A DNA stretch of 64,000 nucleotides from Euhalothece natronophila Z-M001 (GCF_007904085.1 NZ_CP042326.1:1364001-1428000); one strand, 5' to 3'; counted from the first letter of the stretch, positions 1 through 9,295 are shown. Program-made: numbers and translations. The notes: generated by a model not told the origin, from the sequence alone.

Positions 1-114
1 CTTTGGGCGTGAGATACATAAGTTCAAAAAATAATTTGACAGGATTTAATCTTGAAGTGACTTTTTAACCTATCATTTCGTTAGCTAAACAGTTTGTAGC
101 GTTTAATACCATTA

Positions 115-1446
115 TTAACAATCTAGCGTTTGAGTTAACTCCCAAGGGGTAATTTCTTGATGGTAATGTTGCCATTCTTGTTGTTTTAATTTTAGATAAG
201 ACGCGACAAATTCTTCCCCAAGTCGGGGAATGAGAATTTGATCAGCTTCTAGATAGCGTAGGGCATCGAGTAAATTGCCTGGAAGTTGTTTCACTTTTTC
301 CAAGGGGAGGGGATCAGTATAATTGTTATTATCAAATCGTGGACCCGGATCGCGCTGTTGGCTAGCCCCATCAAGTCCAGCAGCAATCATCGCCGCTTGT
401 AAGAGATAGGGATTGGCAGAACCATCTCCCATACGAAGTTCAAAGCGATCGCGATCGGGAATCCGAATGGCATGAGTGCGATTGTTCCCGCCATAACTCG
501 CGGTATTGGGTGACCAAGTTGCCCCAGACGCGGTGGCAGCGGCATTAATGCGTTTATAAGAATTAATAGTAGGATTACTAAAGGCACATAAGGCTTGGGA
601 AGAATGAAGAATACCTGCAATAAACTGATAAGCCAGATTAGATAACCCTAATTCCCCTTGCGGATCGCAAAATAGATTCTTGTTGTCATCATTCCAAACT
701 GATATATGAACATGACAACCATTCCCTGTCAGATGCTGAAAAGGCTTGGGCATAAACGTTGCCCTTAATCCATGTTTTTCCGCAATAGATTTCACCATAT
801 ACTTAAAAAACGTATGGCGATCGGCTGTGGTTAAAGCATCTGCATAATCCCAATTCATCTCAAATTGACCATTGGCATCTTCATGATCATTTTGATAAGG
901 ATTCCAGCCAAGGACTTGCATCCCATCACAAATTTCTCGAATTACCTCATAGCGACGCATTAAGGCTTGTTGATCATAACAAGGTTTACTTTGTTGATCG
1001 AAACCATCGGCAATTTGATCCCCTTGGGAAGTGAGTAGGAAATATTCGCATTCTACGCCCGTTTTCACTTGATAGCCTTGGGCTTTTGCCTCAGCAAGCA
1101 CTCGCTTTAAAACTAATCGGGGAGTTTGTAATAAAGGATCACCGTCACTGGTATAAATATCGGCAGGCATCCATGCAATATCTGATTGCCAAGGTAACTG
1201 AAAAAGGCGATCGCGATCGGGAATTGCTAAAATATCAGGGTCAGCTGGGGTTAAGTCTAACCAAGCGGCAAACCCAGCAAAGCCAGCCCCACTTTCTGCC
1301 ATGGTATCAATACTACTGGCTGGAACCAGTTTAGATCGCTGTACCCCAAATAAATCGGTAAACGAAATTAAAAAATAGCGGATTCCTTTTTCCGTTGCCA
1401 GTTGAGATAGCGTTTCTTGGGTCATTTTTTTTGTTAGCCACTGCAT
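115..1446 (-). CDS. Glutamine synthetase family protein (type III glutamate-ammonia ligase / GlnT-like)
   Basis: 443 aa, close to the usual length of GS-I-like ligases. Expected ATP-dependent amide ligase, cytoplasmic. Visible GS features are the ECEYF metal-binding segment (about residues 132-136), ED...QFE near 189-196, the NGCHVHIS motif (242-249) and the RFELRMGDGSANPY segment (334-347). The N-terminal beta-grasp part is present. It is distinct from the main cyanobacterial GlnA (about 470 aa), and the substrate may not be ammonia + glutamate; related proteins act on other amines. The start is ambiguous: M1 has AAGG directly against it, M8 is an alternative. It is a monocistronic gene, divergent from the desaturase. 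Family is secure, exact substrate is not. Confidence 0.82.
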   Translation of the reverse strand: MQWLTKKMTQETLSQLATEKGIRYFLISFTDLFGVQRSKLVPASSIDTMAESGAGFAGFAAWLDLTPADPDILAIPDRDRLFQLPWQSDIAWMPADIYTSDGDPLLQTPRLVLKRVLAEAKAQGYQVKTGVECEYFLLTSQGDQIADGFDQQSKPCYDQQALMRRYEVIREICDGMQVLGWNPYQNDHEDANGQFEMNWDYADALTTADRHTFFKYMVKSIAEKHGLRATFMPKPFQHLTGNGCHVHISVWNDDNKNLFCDPQGELGLSNLAYQFIAGILHSSQALCAFSNPTINSYKRINAAATASGATWSPNTASYGGNNRTHAIRIPDRDRFELRMGDGSANPYLLQAAMIAAGLDGASQQRDPGPRFDNNNYTDPLPLEKVKQLPGNLLDALRYLEADQILIPRLGEEFVASYLKLKQQEWQHYHQEITPWELTQTLDC

Positions 1447-1543
1447 CCTTGCCCTGTATTATCTATCGCTAGTGAGAGGGGAAATGTGTTGTGTGATACT
1501 CCAACAAGAAATCCTTTACGTTATCTCTAGAATCGGTGAATAA

Positions 1544-2482
1544 ATGGATATTGATTTTATGTTAAGCCAATCAACACAACAGCAAAATTTGAAGCCTCAA
1601 CAACTACTCCCTGTAGAAACTCTGAAAAGCCTTAATCAACGCTCTAATGTCAAAGGAATTTTGCAATTAATGGCGCACTTAATGGTTATGGGGGTTAGTG
1701 GCTATCTTTGGGGAAGTCAGGTTTTAGAAGGTTGGCTAGCTGTTCCGTTTCTCGTAATCTACGGCTTTAGTTTGGCTTCAATGTTTGCCACGCTTCATGA
1801 GTGTGTCCATCGCACAGCCTTTGCGAGTCAACGTTTTAATGATCTTGTTGCCTGGTGGGCTGGCGTTTTATCCCTTTATAACAGTACCTACTACCGCCCT
1901 TATCACAAGTGGCATCACCGTTACACCCAAATTCCAGGTAAAGATCCCGAACTCGCCGAGGCAAAACCAAGTAACTGGCGTGAGTATCTTTTACATTTAA
2001 GTGGTTTGCCCTGGTGGTGGGGGAAACTTCAAACTTATTGGGAATTGATAACGGGACAACTCGATAATTATTATTTTATTAAAGAAAACAATCGTGAAGC
2101 GATTATCCGTTCGGCGCGGTTACAGATATTGGTCTATGGTAGCGCGATCGCGCTGACAACAGCGTTAGGACACCCAGAAGCCTTCTTTCTATATTGGTTA
2201 CTCCCGTTAGCAGTGGGTCAACCCATTCTCCGCTTTATCCTCCTAGCAGAACATACTGGTTGCACCTATGATGATAATCCTCTTACCAATACTCGCACGA
2301 CATTAACGGTCTTTCCCATCCGTCTTTTAATGTGGAATATGCCCTATCATAGTGAACATCATTTATATCCGTCTCTTCCTTTCCATGCCTTACCCAAAGC
2401 CCATCAACAACTTGCCCCCTATTTCCAGCAAATTGAAAACGGCTATCTGAAAGTCAATCAAAATCTTGTGCAACAGTTTTAA
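1544..2482 (+). CDS. Membrane fatty acid desaturase family protein
   Basis: 312 aa integral membrane di-iron oxygenase/desaturase. Three histidine boxes are visible: HECVH (85-89), HKWHH (121-125) and HSEHH (269-273), plus an extra His in AEHTGC (235-240). These would bind two irons facing the cytoplasm. Hydrophobic segments lie at about 42-80, 100-112 and 195-235. The box spacing fits the general desaturase family; the histidine pattern alone does not tell whether the substrate is an acyl lipid, a carotenoid or a small amine. It ends 11 bp before the next gene and is probably co-transcribed with it. Confidence 0.85.
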   Translation: MDIDFMLSQSTQQQNLKPQQLLPVETLKSLNQRSNVKGILQLMAHLMVMGVSGYLWGSQVLEGWLAVPFLVIYGFSLASMFATLHECVHRTAFASQRFNDLVAWWAGVLSLYNSTYYRPYHKWHHRYTQIPGKDPELAEAKPSNWREYLLHLSGLPWWWGKLQTYWELITGQLDNYYFIKENNREAIIRSARLQILVYGSAIALTTALGHPEAFFLYWLLPLAVGQPILRFILLAEHTGCTYDDNPLTNTRTTLTVFPIRLLMWNMPYHSEHHLYPSLPFHALPKAHQQLAPYFQQIENGYLKVNQNLVQQF

Positions 2483-2493
2483 TCACCGATTTT

Positions 2494-3507
2494 ATGAGTG
2501 CAGCCGCTGGTCATTTTATTCTCCCTAATTTTCAACTGCAATGTGGCAAAGTCCTCTCAGAAGCGCAACTTGTCTATCAAACTTATGGCGAACTCTCACC
2601 CAAACGAGATAATGTAATCCTCTATCCCACTTCCTACGGTGGACACCATTCAGACTTAGACTGGCTAATTCATCCCGAGGGCATTTTAGACCCTCAGCAA
2701 TGGTTTATTATTATTCCTAATCAGTTTGGGAATGGTCTTTCTAGTTCTCCCAGTAATCACCCGAGTTGTCAGCTAAGAGAATCAGGGTTTTGGTTTACCC
2801 ATGGGGATAATATTCGCGCCCAAAAACAACTATTAACAGAGGTTTTTAAGGTGGAAAAACTTGCCATGGTTTATGGTTGGTCAATGGGGGCGCAACAAGC
2901 CTATCATTGGGGGGCTTTGTATCCAGAACAAGTGGAACGCATTGTCGCGATTTGTGGAACCGCCCGTACTACTGAACATAATCAAGTTTTTTTAGAAAGC
3001 CTACGTTATGCCCTCACCGCTGATCCTTGTTGGCAAGGAGATCATTTTGAAGGCATACCAGAACGAGGCTATCGCGCTTTTGCTAGGATTTATGCCAGTT
3101 GGGCAGCCTCACAAGCCTATTATCGAGAAGGATTACACTATAAACAAGGGTTTGCTTCTTTAGAAGATTATCTGTTGCGAGGCTGGGAACCCAATTATCG
3201 TCGCCATGATCCTCATGATCTGCTGTCGATGTTAGAGACGTGGCGATGTTGTGACATTAGTAATAATCCTCTTTATCAAGGAGACTACGATCGCGCTTTG
3301 CAGTCTATTACTGCCAAAACTCTTGTGATGCCAGCAACGACAGACTTATATTTTACTCCAGAAGACTGTGAAGCTGAAGCGAAACAGATTCCCCATGCTA
3401 AATATTACCCTATTCCCTCCATTTGGGGGCATCGTGCAGGAAATCCTCATCAAAACCCCACTGATGAAGCCTTTATTAAAAAAGCAGTGAGAGACTGGCT
3501 TGCTTAG
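2494..3507 (+). CDS. MetX-like alpha/beta-fold hydrolase/acyltransferase
   Basis: 337 aa alpha/beta hydrolase resembling the homoserine O-acetyltransferase (MetX) family. The nucleophile elbow is GWSMG (Ser130), the acid is probably the Asp in ATTDLYF (about 285), and the His is in WGHRAGNP (about 316). The second half has the family's long lid insertion. Real MetX makes O-acetylhomoserine for methionine synthesis, but many cyanobacterial MetX-like proteins are plain hydrolases, so no gene symbol is given. The 11-bp spacing after the desaturase suggests a two-gene operon. The end converges with the TPR gene on the other strand. Confidence 0.75.
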   Translation: MSAAAGHFILPNFQLQCGKVLSEAQLVYQTYGELSPKRDNVILYPTSYGGHHSDLDWLIHPEGILDPQQWFIIIPNQFGNGLSSSPSNHPSCQLRESGFWFTHGDNIRAQKQLLTEVFKVEKLAMVYGWSMGAQQAYHWGALYPEQVERIVAICGTARTTEHNQVFLESLRYALTADPCWQGDHFEGIPERGYRAFARIYASWAASQAYYREGLHYKQGFASLEDYLLRGWEPNYRRHDPHDLLSMLETWRCCDISNNPLYQGDYDRALQSITAKTLVMPATTDLYFTPEDCEAEAKQIPHAKYYPIPSIWGHRAGNPHQNPTDEAFIKKAVRDWLA

Positions 3508-3531
3508 CCGTAGGGAACTTAATTGGAATGA

Positions 3532-3945
3532 CTATAACCAGTTCTTGACTCGATTAACTGCTTTCCAGTTTGGCTTTCTCGCTAAACCATCGTCTAAGTT
3601 GGCAATAATTTCTTCTCGTAATTGGGAACTTAAGCCAATTATTTCTTGTGTGGCTTCAATTTGTTCTCGAACCCCTGTTTTTCCTGTTTCTAATAATGCT
3701 AAAGCAAGATTGATGCGGGCTTGGGGTGCTTGTTTATCAAATTTAACACTTTTTTGAGCAGCTTTCAGGGCAGCATTTGGTTTATCAGAAAGTAAATAGA
3801 GCCATGCTAAACTACACCAGATGGCAGAATCCTTGGGAGCGCGATCGCTGAGGTCTTTAAAGTAAGCAATTAAATCTTCTAAGGGTTCTCCTGCTTGATA
3901 TTTTTGCAACCCTTGTTCATATAACTCATTAATTCCCTCAGCCAT
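3532..3945 (-). CDS. Small tetratricopeptide-repeat protein
   Basis: 137 aa from the chosen ATG at 3945, which has an AGGAG ribosome site 8 bases upstream; a longer frame up to 4023 lacks such a site and overlaps the end of the iscA spacer. Helical repeats of TPR type are visible (LAWLYLLSDKPNAALKAAQ, then ARINLALALLETGK), with no signal peptide, so it is probably cytoplasmic. Sel1/TPR proteins mediate protein-protein contacts. It lies 78 bp downstream of iscA on the same strand and may be co-transcribed. The specific function is unknown. Confidence 0.72.
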   Translation of the reverse strand: MAEGINELYEQGLQKYQAGEPLEDLIAYFKDLSDRAPKDSAIWCSLAWLYLLSDKPNAALKAAQKSVKFDKQAPQARINLALALLETGKTGVREQIEATQEIIGLSSQLREEIIANLDDGLARKPNWKAVNRVKNWL

Positions 3946-4023
3946 ACTGATATCTCCTAAAATACACACAAAAGGCAGACATTTCACCTGCCTGCCCAAA
4001 ATGTACTTTAGCAAAAAACGCAA

Positions 4024-4389
4024 CTAGACACCAAATGACTTACCACAGCCACAGGTTTGTGAGGCATTAGGATTAGTAAATTGGAAACCTCCGCCAATTA
4101 GCGCATTACTATAATCGAGTTGTAAACCGTAAATATAGAGCAAACTTTTGGGGTCACAGATAATCTTAAACCCGTTGTAATCAAAGACCTCATCATCGTC
4201 GCGAACATTACTAGGATCTTCAAAATCCATCATATAGGACATGCCAGAACAGCCACCGTTACGAACACCGACTCTGAGGTAAAGGTCTTGTCCTTGTTGT
4301 TCCCGTAATTGTGTCAAGTGGGTTAAAGCAGTTTCTGAAACTTGAATTCCTTGTTGTTGGGACTGAGTTGCTTGTGTCATATTTCCCAT
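4024..4389 (-). CDS. iscA: Iron-sulfur cluster assembly accessory protein, IscA/SufA/ErpA (A-type carrier)
   Basis: 121 aa A-type Fe-S carrier. The three conserved cysteines are present: Cys47 in NGGCSGMSY and Cys113/Cys115 in the C-terminal CGCGKSF. These would bind Fe or a Fe-S cluster and hand it to target apoproteins in the cytoplasm. Length is normal. Start may be M1 or M4 (4380). Cyanobacteria usually carry both IscA- and SufA-like copies; sequence reading alone cannot tell which this is. The downstream neighbour is a small TPR protein. Confidence 0.9.
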   Translation of the reverse strand: MGNMTQATQSQQQGIQVSETALTHLTQLREQQGQDLYLRVGVRNGGCSGMSYMMDFEDPSNVRDDDEVFDYNGFKIICDPKSLLYIYGLQLDYSNALIGGGFQFTNPNASQTCGCGKSFGV

Positions 4390-4550
4390 TATTAAAGCAG
4401 CGGTTTTCTTAATTCTACTCTAACAGACACCGCTAAGAAGTCCCCATCCATAATTTTCAATCAAGGAATCGTTGATGATATCAAAGCCAGAGGGAACAAA
4501 AGCCTCCATGACAACTAACGTACACCAGCCATTGATCCAAACTTCCCCTT

Positions 4551-5414
4551 TTAGAGTAAAGTAATCAATAAGACTCCCATTACCATAATTGTTGCCCCTA
4601 GCATTCTTTCTCTTAACCCTTTTTCCTTAAAAATTAAATGCCCCCAAATTACACTTAATAAGGCGCTCATGCGTTTTATAGAAATGACATGAGCTACCAA
4701 AGTTAAATTAATCGCCTGCATTTGAAACAGAACGCCTAACCCCTGTAATAAACCAATAGGAACAAGCGTCGGTAAATTTTGACTCACTTGTTGCAACGCC
4801 TTAGGAGATTTTAAGAGCATAATTGGCAACATTCCAGTGGCAATATAGATATAAATCGCGATCGCCCAAAATGTTGGGGAAGAATTTTGTACCCCGACTT
4901 TATCAATTGTGGAACTGAAGCTCCAAATAAACGCCACTAATAACATTACTTGTGACCCTTTATTATTGACTAAGGCTTTAAAGGGAGCCAAATAACCTTG
5001 AGCCTTGTGTTTCAAATTTAATAAATAAGAGCCACTAACAATACAAAAAATTCCTACAGCATCTGTTGGTGTTGGTATCTCTCCTACAATAATAGGAGAA
5101 GTCACTAATAAAAATAATGGCGTAAAAGTTATTAAAGGAACTGCTAATGATAAATCTGCTAGCTTGAGAGCACGAATATAAAGCAACATTGAAACAATAT
5201 TTAAACTCCCCCCTGCTAATAACGCCCAAATAAAATTTTCTCCTAACTCGGGACGCTCAATAATTCCTAACAAGGGAAGCATCAGTGGCAAGGTAAAAAA
5301 AATCATTGACCAAGCCACAACATATTCATCTAAAGTGTTTAAACCGCGCTTACTGGTAACATCTTTCAATGATTCAAAAAGCGCGGTTAATGTAGCAAAA
5401 ATTACCCAAGTCAT
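4551..5414 (-). CDS. EamA/DMT-superfamily transporter
   Basis: 287 aa with about ten hydrophobic helices arranged as two EamA-like halves (about 1-135 and 150-287), typical of drug/metabolite transporters in the inner membrane. Substrate unknown. It follows the SDR gene by 6 bp and is probably the last gene of an rpaA-gloB-SDR-EamA transcript. The second half holds the conserved pattern of short loops ending in LIFKEKGLRERMLGA, a typical signature of the last EamA helices. Confidence 0.8.
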   Translation of the reverse strand: MTWVIFATLTALFESLKDVTSKRGLNTLDEYVVAWSMIFFTLPLMLPLLGIIERPELGENFIWALLAGGSLNIVSMLLYIRALKLADLSLAVPLITFTPLFLLVTSPIIVGEIPTPTDAVGIFCIVSGSYLLNLKHKAQGYLAPFKALVNNKGSQVMLLVAFIWSFSSTIDKVGVQNSSPTFWAIAIYIYIATGMLPIMLLKSPKALQQVSQNLPTLVPIGLLQGLGVLFQMQAINLTLVAHVISIKRMSALLSVIWGHLIFKEKGLRERMLGATIMVMGVLLITLL

Positions 5415-5420
5415 TCGCTT

Positions 5421-6077
5421 TTAGACCTTAGCAAATAATTCTTCCCAGCTAGAAGAAACAGCTTCAGGTTGAGCGACAATTTCCACAATTTTATTTTGGG
5501 CTTGCGGTTGCTGTAGGGCTTGTACACAAACTTGTGCTACTTTTTGTCGAGGAATACTGCCTTCAAAGAGGGTATCAGCTTGTGACATCACTACGGCATC
5601 AGGAGTGTCTTCATTTTTTAATCCCCCAGGGCGAACAATGGTATAAGTTAAGCCACTATTTTGTAAGTCGCTTTCGGCTTGCTTTTTCCAAAACAGAACC
5701 AGCCAAAATAAATTCAGGGGATGGAAAAATTTAGAAACACACAGAGAAGACACCATCACAAAATGCTCAATGTTTTTCTCTTTCGCCACCTCAATGAGGT
5801 TCTTCGTTCCTTGATAATCTACCTGATAGGGCCCAGTAGGATTAAAACTGGGACGCGCTCCAGTAGCGGATAAAACCACAGTACAGTCTCCTATCGCCTC
5901 GCGCAAGCTGTCTGGTTTCAACACATCCCCTAATACTAATTCTGCTTCTGGGGGTAAAATGGTTTGCGCTGTTTCTAAATTTCTAACCATAGCGCGAACC
6001 GAAATATTTGCGTTTACTAACTCTTGGACAATTCTGCGTCCCGTTTCTCCCGTTGCACCAGCGACAAATGCTTTCAT
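5421..6077 (-). CDS. Atypical SDR / NAD(P)-binding protein (Tic62/Ycf39-like)
   Basis: 218 aa Rossmann-fold protein. The N-terminal GATGETGRRI (about residues 7-16) is the atypical-SDR dinucleotide motif. LSATGAR (about 79-85) and YTIVRPGGL (about 156) match the NmrA/Tic62/HSCARG-type group, which often lacks the classical YxxxK catalytic pair. Cytoplasmic, possibly membrane-associated. It lies 17 bp after gloB and 6 bp before the EamA gene. Likely an NADPH-binding oxidoreductase or sensor; no substrate can be assigned. Confidence 0.78.
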   Translation of the reverse strand: MKAFVAGATGETGRRIVQELVNANISVRAMVRNLETAQTILPPEAELVLGDVLKPDSLREAIGDCTVVLSATGARPSFNPTGPYQVDYQGTKNLIEVAKEKNIEHFVMVSSLCVSKFFHPLNLFWLVLFWKKQAESDLQNSGLTYTIVRPGGLKNEDTPDAVVMSQADTLFEGSIPRQKVAQVCVQALQQPQAQNKIVEIVAQPEAVSSSWEELFAKV

Positions 6078-6094
6078 AATGACTAATTTCTCCC

Positions 6095-6868
6095 TTAAAA
6101 GCGGTCTTTCATTCCTCGTAACCGTGCAAAGGTTTGTACGGCATTTTTAGCTTTGGTTACAGTTTGTAAATTTTTATCTTCCCAACGGAGGAAAGGATTC
6201 GTTTGTTTTTCCTGTGCTAATAATGAAGGCACGGTCGCTTGCCCCTCACGACGGGCTTGTTGTACGTCCTGATACCGTTGCTGTACTACAGGATTATCGG
6301 GTTCGACACTAATCGCAAATTGATAATTTTTTAGGGTATATTCATGGGCGCACCAGAGACGAGTTTGGTCAGGCAGTGCTTTTAATTTCCCTAAAGAGTC
6401 CACCATTTGTGTTGGTGTGCCTTCAAATAAACGCCCACAACCTCCCACAAACATGGTATCACCAGCAAATAGTTCTCCCACTTCTGCTCCTTCTACAGGG
6501 GGGAAATAATAGGCAATGTGGCCACTAGTATGTCCTGGAACAAACAAGACTTCTCCTTGACGTTGAGCAAAGGTAACTGTGTCTCCCTCTTGTAAAAAGA
6601 CTTCTTGATGGGGAATGCGACCTTCATCTTCGGCACTTCCATAGACTACTGCTTGGGGATAATGCTTTTTTAGCTCACGGTTTCCTCCCACATGATCAAA
6701 GTGGTGGTGGGTATTAAAAATCGCGACTAAGTCTGCATTTAGTTCCTTTAATAACGTTAAGACAGGTTTCGCCTCGGCTGGATCAACGGTAGCAGCAATT
6801 TTTTGCTGGGGATCATAGAGGACAAACACATAATTATCGGATAAAGCAGGTAAACGTTTAACTTCCAT
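6095..6868 (-). CDS. gloB: Hydroxyacylglutathione hydrolase (glyoxalase II)
   Basis: 257 aa, the standard glyoxalase II length. Metallo-beta-lactamase fold with THHHFDH (53-59) binding the two metals, followed by PGHTSGH, AGDTMFVGGCGR and CAHEYT. The C-terminal half carries the glutathione-binding part (KNLQT...FARLRGMKDRF). It hydrolyses S-lactoylglutathione to lactate and glutathione in methylglyoxal detoxification. A strong AGGAGG ribosome site precedes the ATG. It starts 21 bp after rpaA on the same strand, so it is likely co-transcribed with that regulator. Confidence 0.95.
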   Translation of the reverse strand: MEVKRLPALSDNYVFVLYDPQQKIAATVDPAEAKPVLTLLKELNADLVAIFNTHHHFDHVGGNRELKKHYPQAVVYGSAEDEGRIPHQEVFLQEGDTVTFAQRQGEVLFVPGHTSGHIAYYFPPVEGAEVGELFAGDTMFVGGCGRLFEGTPTQMVDSLGKLKALPDQTRLWCAHEYTLKNYQFAISVEPDNPVVQQRYQDVQQARREGQATVPSLLAQEKQTNPFLRWEDKNLQTVTKAKNAVQTFARLRGMKDRF

Positions 6869-6889
6869 AAACTTCCTCCTAGCGAGAGG

Positions 6890-7648
6890 TTACGTCTGTT
6901 CTTGTACAGTTGAGGGGTTGGCTGGTTGGTTATTGGTTTCCACTTCACTGGGCAATTCTAGACAATACCCTGCTCCATAGACGGTTTTAATGTATATGGG
7001 ATGACGGGGTTCTGGTTCTAGTTTGGTTCGCAAATGGCGAATATGAACACGAATGGTCTCGATGTCATCATCGGGATCATATCCCCACACTTCTTCAAGA
7101 ATGTCACTAGGGGAAACTGTCTGACCATGACGTTGCAATAAGCAGTGTAGAAGTTCAAATTCGAGATGCGTTAACCTGATAGTTTTGTTATACCAAATTG
7201 CCTCAAACCGTTCTGGGACTAGAGTTAACGGCCCATAATTCAGGATTTCACTATGCTTGGCAGCTTTAGGAATGCGGTCAGTGCGACGAAGTAGGGCGCG
7301 AACTCTTGCCAACATTTCTTCCACTTCAAATGGCTTGGTGAGATAGTCATCTGCACCAGCATTAAAACCTTCGACTTTATCTTGGGTTTGACCTAAAGCC
7401 GTCAGCATCAACACAGGGATATCTGCGGTTCGATCATCTCGGCGTAATCGTTGACAGATGGTTAACCCATCCACACGCGGTAACATCAGGTCAAGCATAA
7501 TTAGGTCTGGCTGTAGCTGCACAGCAAGGGCTTGACCTTTAACACCATCGTTTACGGGTTCTACAGTGTAACCGGCCATTTCGAGGTTAATGGTCACGAG
7601 TTCGCAAATGGCGGGATCATCATCAATAACAAGAATTCGGGGCATCAT
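6890..7648 (-). CDS. rpaA: Response regulator RpaA (OmpR/PhoB type, circadian output / phycobilisome-associated)
   Basis: 252 aa: receiver domain (about 3-120, phosphoacceptor Asp53 in [11 protein letters not shown], Lys in TKPFEVEEM), then a winged-helix DNA-binding domain (about 140-240). The linker and effector segments (for example [20 protein letters not shown]) follow the RpaA pattern rather than the paralogous RpaB. RpaA is phosphorylated by SasA and carries Kai clock output to night/day gene expression. Two adjacent ATGs begin the frame. The C-terminal 15 residues are a variable Asn/Gln/Pro-rich tail. A divergent 486-bp spacer separates it from a degenerate receiver gene. Confidence 0.92.
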   Translation of the reverse strand: MMPRILVIDDDPAICELVTINLEMAGYTVEPVNDGVKGQALAVQLQPDLIMLDLMLPRVDGLTICQRLRRDDRTADIPVLMLTALGQTQDKVEGFNAGADDYLTKPFEVEEMLARVRALLRRTDRIPKAAKHSEILNYGPLTLVPERFEAIWYNKTIRLTHLEFELLHCLLQRHGQTVSPSDILEEVWGYDPDDDIETIRVHIRHLRTKLEPEPRHPIYIKTVYGAGYCLELPSEVETNNQPANPSTVQEQT

Positions 7649-8134
7649 TATGATAGCGTTAGCTATACTTTTATTTACAGTTTGACAAGATGTGTTAATT
7701 AAAAATTAAGATTCCTATACCGATTATAGGGGTTTTGCTTCGATTGGTTTTTGGATGTAAAGATTTTTTGAAAAATTATAGAGAATGATTGACAGTTTTT
7801 TTAGGAAGTCTTAAGAATTATAACGAATGATAGGTCTTTATTACCAGTCAGTTTTCTTCTTGACTTAAGAAGAGGTTAAGCTAAGTCAACTTATGCTTTA
7901 CTGGAAGGGGTTTGAGGCTTTTTGATCTAGCCCTCTGTAGTCTTTCTGAAGCAGACTGTTAAGTTAATCACATTTAAAAGGAGAAAGATTTACTAGAATT
8001 AACGTAAGTTTACTTATTAACAAATTCTTTCAAGCCATGATAGAAGCCGAAACACAGGGAAATTGCCTGTTGCAGGTTGTATTATGGCAAAGGTTTTATT
8101 GAACCCCTAGACCATTTAATGTTGGTAATTAAGT
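7649..8134. other. 486-bp divergent intergenic region upstream of rpaA
   Basis: AT-rich spacer between rpaA (minus) and the receiver-like gene (plus), so it should hold promoters for both. A perfect 6-bp hairpin (7856-7861 with 7867-7872, loop of 5) is visible. A short 22-codon frame starting at 8038 has no good ribosome site and is not called. No tRNA or known riboswitch was recognised. Confidence 0.5.
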
Positions 8135-8758
8135 ATGAGTAATGCAGTGCTAGTAGTACAGAAAAATAACTCTGATCATAAGATTTGGGAGAAAATGCTG
8201 GAAAGCCAGAACTTAGTTGCAATTACAGAATCTCCTCAAGCTAATTTGCGAGATTTGATTATGCGTAACCAAGTGTCTGGTCAAAGTTTTCCCAAACTCA
8301 TGATTTTAGACATGTCTATTGAACACTTGAATCCCTATGAGTTCTGTCGCTGGGTTCAAGAAAATTACCCGTCTCTCAAGATCATTTTGACAAATCAGGA
8401 GCGTAAGACAATTTCCGATATTGAGCGGCGTTGGGCAACCAGTCAAGGTGCTTATGAGTTGATCCCTGGATTTGATTATAATAATCTTCCTTCTAGTCTT
8501 AGTGAGAGAATTAAGTTAGTTTTAAAGGCTTTAGGAAAATGGGACAATCAAGAGAAGTTTTTAGTTCCCGTAGTGGAAGATTTAATGAAGCACTTATTTC
8601 CCCAACAATATGAGGAAAGCGCGGATCAAGAAACTTCCCCTTCTCAATCTGAAGCTGAAGAAAAGCAGTTAGTGACAGCAAATCAGAGTAATGGTAGCAA
8701 ATCCCGTGGCTATAAGTTAAAGCCAAAGGTGAAACGGTTTCGGGGGTTACCGTACTAA
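8135..8758 (+). CDS. Degenerate receiver-domain (CheY-like) protein
   Basis: 207 aa. Residues 1-135 look like a CheY receiver: a hydrophobic first strand (AVLVVQK), LMILDMS with Asp59 at the phosphoacceptor place, then LKIILTN. The N-terminal acidic pair that binds Mg is replaced (VVQKNNSD) and no clear conserved Lys follows the fifth strand, so it may be a pseudo-receiver. The tail from about 155 is Gln/Ser/Glu-rich and ends in basic KVKRFRGLPY, resembling C-terminal YRG-type tails seen in cyanobacterial proteins. It is divergent from rpaA. Function unknown. Confidence 0.6.
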   Translation: MSNAVLVVQKNNSDHKIWEKMLESQNLVAITESPQANLRDLIMRNQVSGQSFPKLMILDMSIEHLNPYEFCRWVQENYPSLKIILTNQERKTISDIERRWATSQGAYELIPGFDYNNLPSSLSERIKLVLKALGKWDNQEKFLVPVVEDLMKHLFPQQYEESADQETSPSQSEAEEKQLVTANQSNGSKSRGYKLKPKVKRFRGLPY

Positions 8759-8764
8759 AGACAG

Positions 8765-9295
8765 TTAATCGTAAAGACGTTCCCCAGAACTGTTATAAAT
8801 CAAAATATCCCAATTACCATCAGGGTTGGCTTCAAAGGCGATGGTTGACCCGTCAGCACTGATGCTGGGGTTTCTCACTTGGGCAGATAGGTTTTCTGTG
8901 AGATTACGTTTGGCTCGAGTTTCGCGATTATATAAGTAAATATCAGATCGACCGCGACGAGTTCTGGTAAAAGCAATTAAACGTCCATCTTTGGAGACGC
9001 TTGGATCTTGGGCCATTTCATCAAGAGAATTAAGCCCCGGTAAATCAATTAAAGCGCGATCGCGCCAATCATATAAATAAACATCCTGAGAACCATTCCG
9101 ATCTGAGACAAAGGCGACATAGCGACCTGAAATTTGTGGCTTAAATTCTGAAGCTGGACTATTAAAGCCTTCTCTCCCTTGAGAAAACGGTAAATCAACC
9201 ACTTGGGGATATCCACCACAACTGGCTAAAACTGAGGTCAATAGAAGTCCTGAAAAGAGTTTTAGGAACTTACTGGGTTTGATTAATTTCTTCAT
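8765..9295 (-). CDS. TolB/PD40-type beta-propeller lipoprotein
   Basis: 176 aa. A signal peptide with lipobox LASC (Cys about 26) predicts a membrane-anchored periplasmic lipoprotein. Three WD40-like/PD40 repeats follow, each ending in patterns like YVAFVSDRNGSQDVYLYD, IAFTRTRRGRSDIYLYN and IAFEANPDGNWDILIYN. These resemble TolB propeller blades, but only about three are present, so it is not full TolB; it may assemble with its neighbour or itself. It overlaps the end of the upstream paralogue by 26 bp. Stop is 6 bp from the converging receiver-like gene. Confidence 0.75.
   Translation of the reverse strand: MKKLIKPSKFLKLFSGLLLTSVLASCGGYPQVVDLPFSQGREGFNSPASEFKPQISGRYVAFVSDRNGSQDVYLYDWRDRALIDLPGLNSLDEMAQDPSVSKDGRLIAFTRTRRGRSDIYLYNRETRAKRNLTENLSAQVRNPSISADGSTIAFEANPDGNWDILIYNSSGERLYD

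Noticed and set aside
1785-2000. Frames in other phases within the desaturase and other genes (for example 9735-10262, 43003-43551)
   Set aside because: They lie inside strongly supported genes, have low-complexity or antisense-type composition and no family features.
4428-4550. About 40-codon open stretch on the minus strand between EamA and iscA (reads ...GEVWINGWCTL...)
   Set aside because: No in-frame start codon; it continues from an overlapping frame within the EamA gene and matches no family I recognise. May be a chance frame or a tiny gene relic.
8038-8106. 22-codon frame upstream of the receiver-like gene
   Set aside because: Too short, no ribosome site, and no recognisable peptide.
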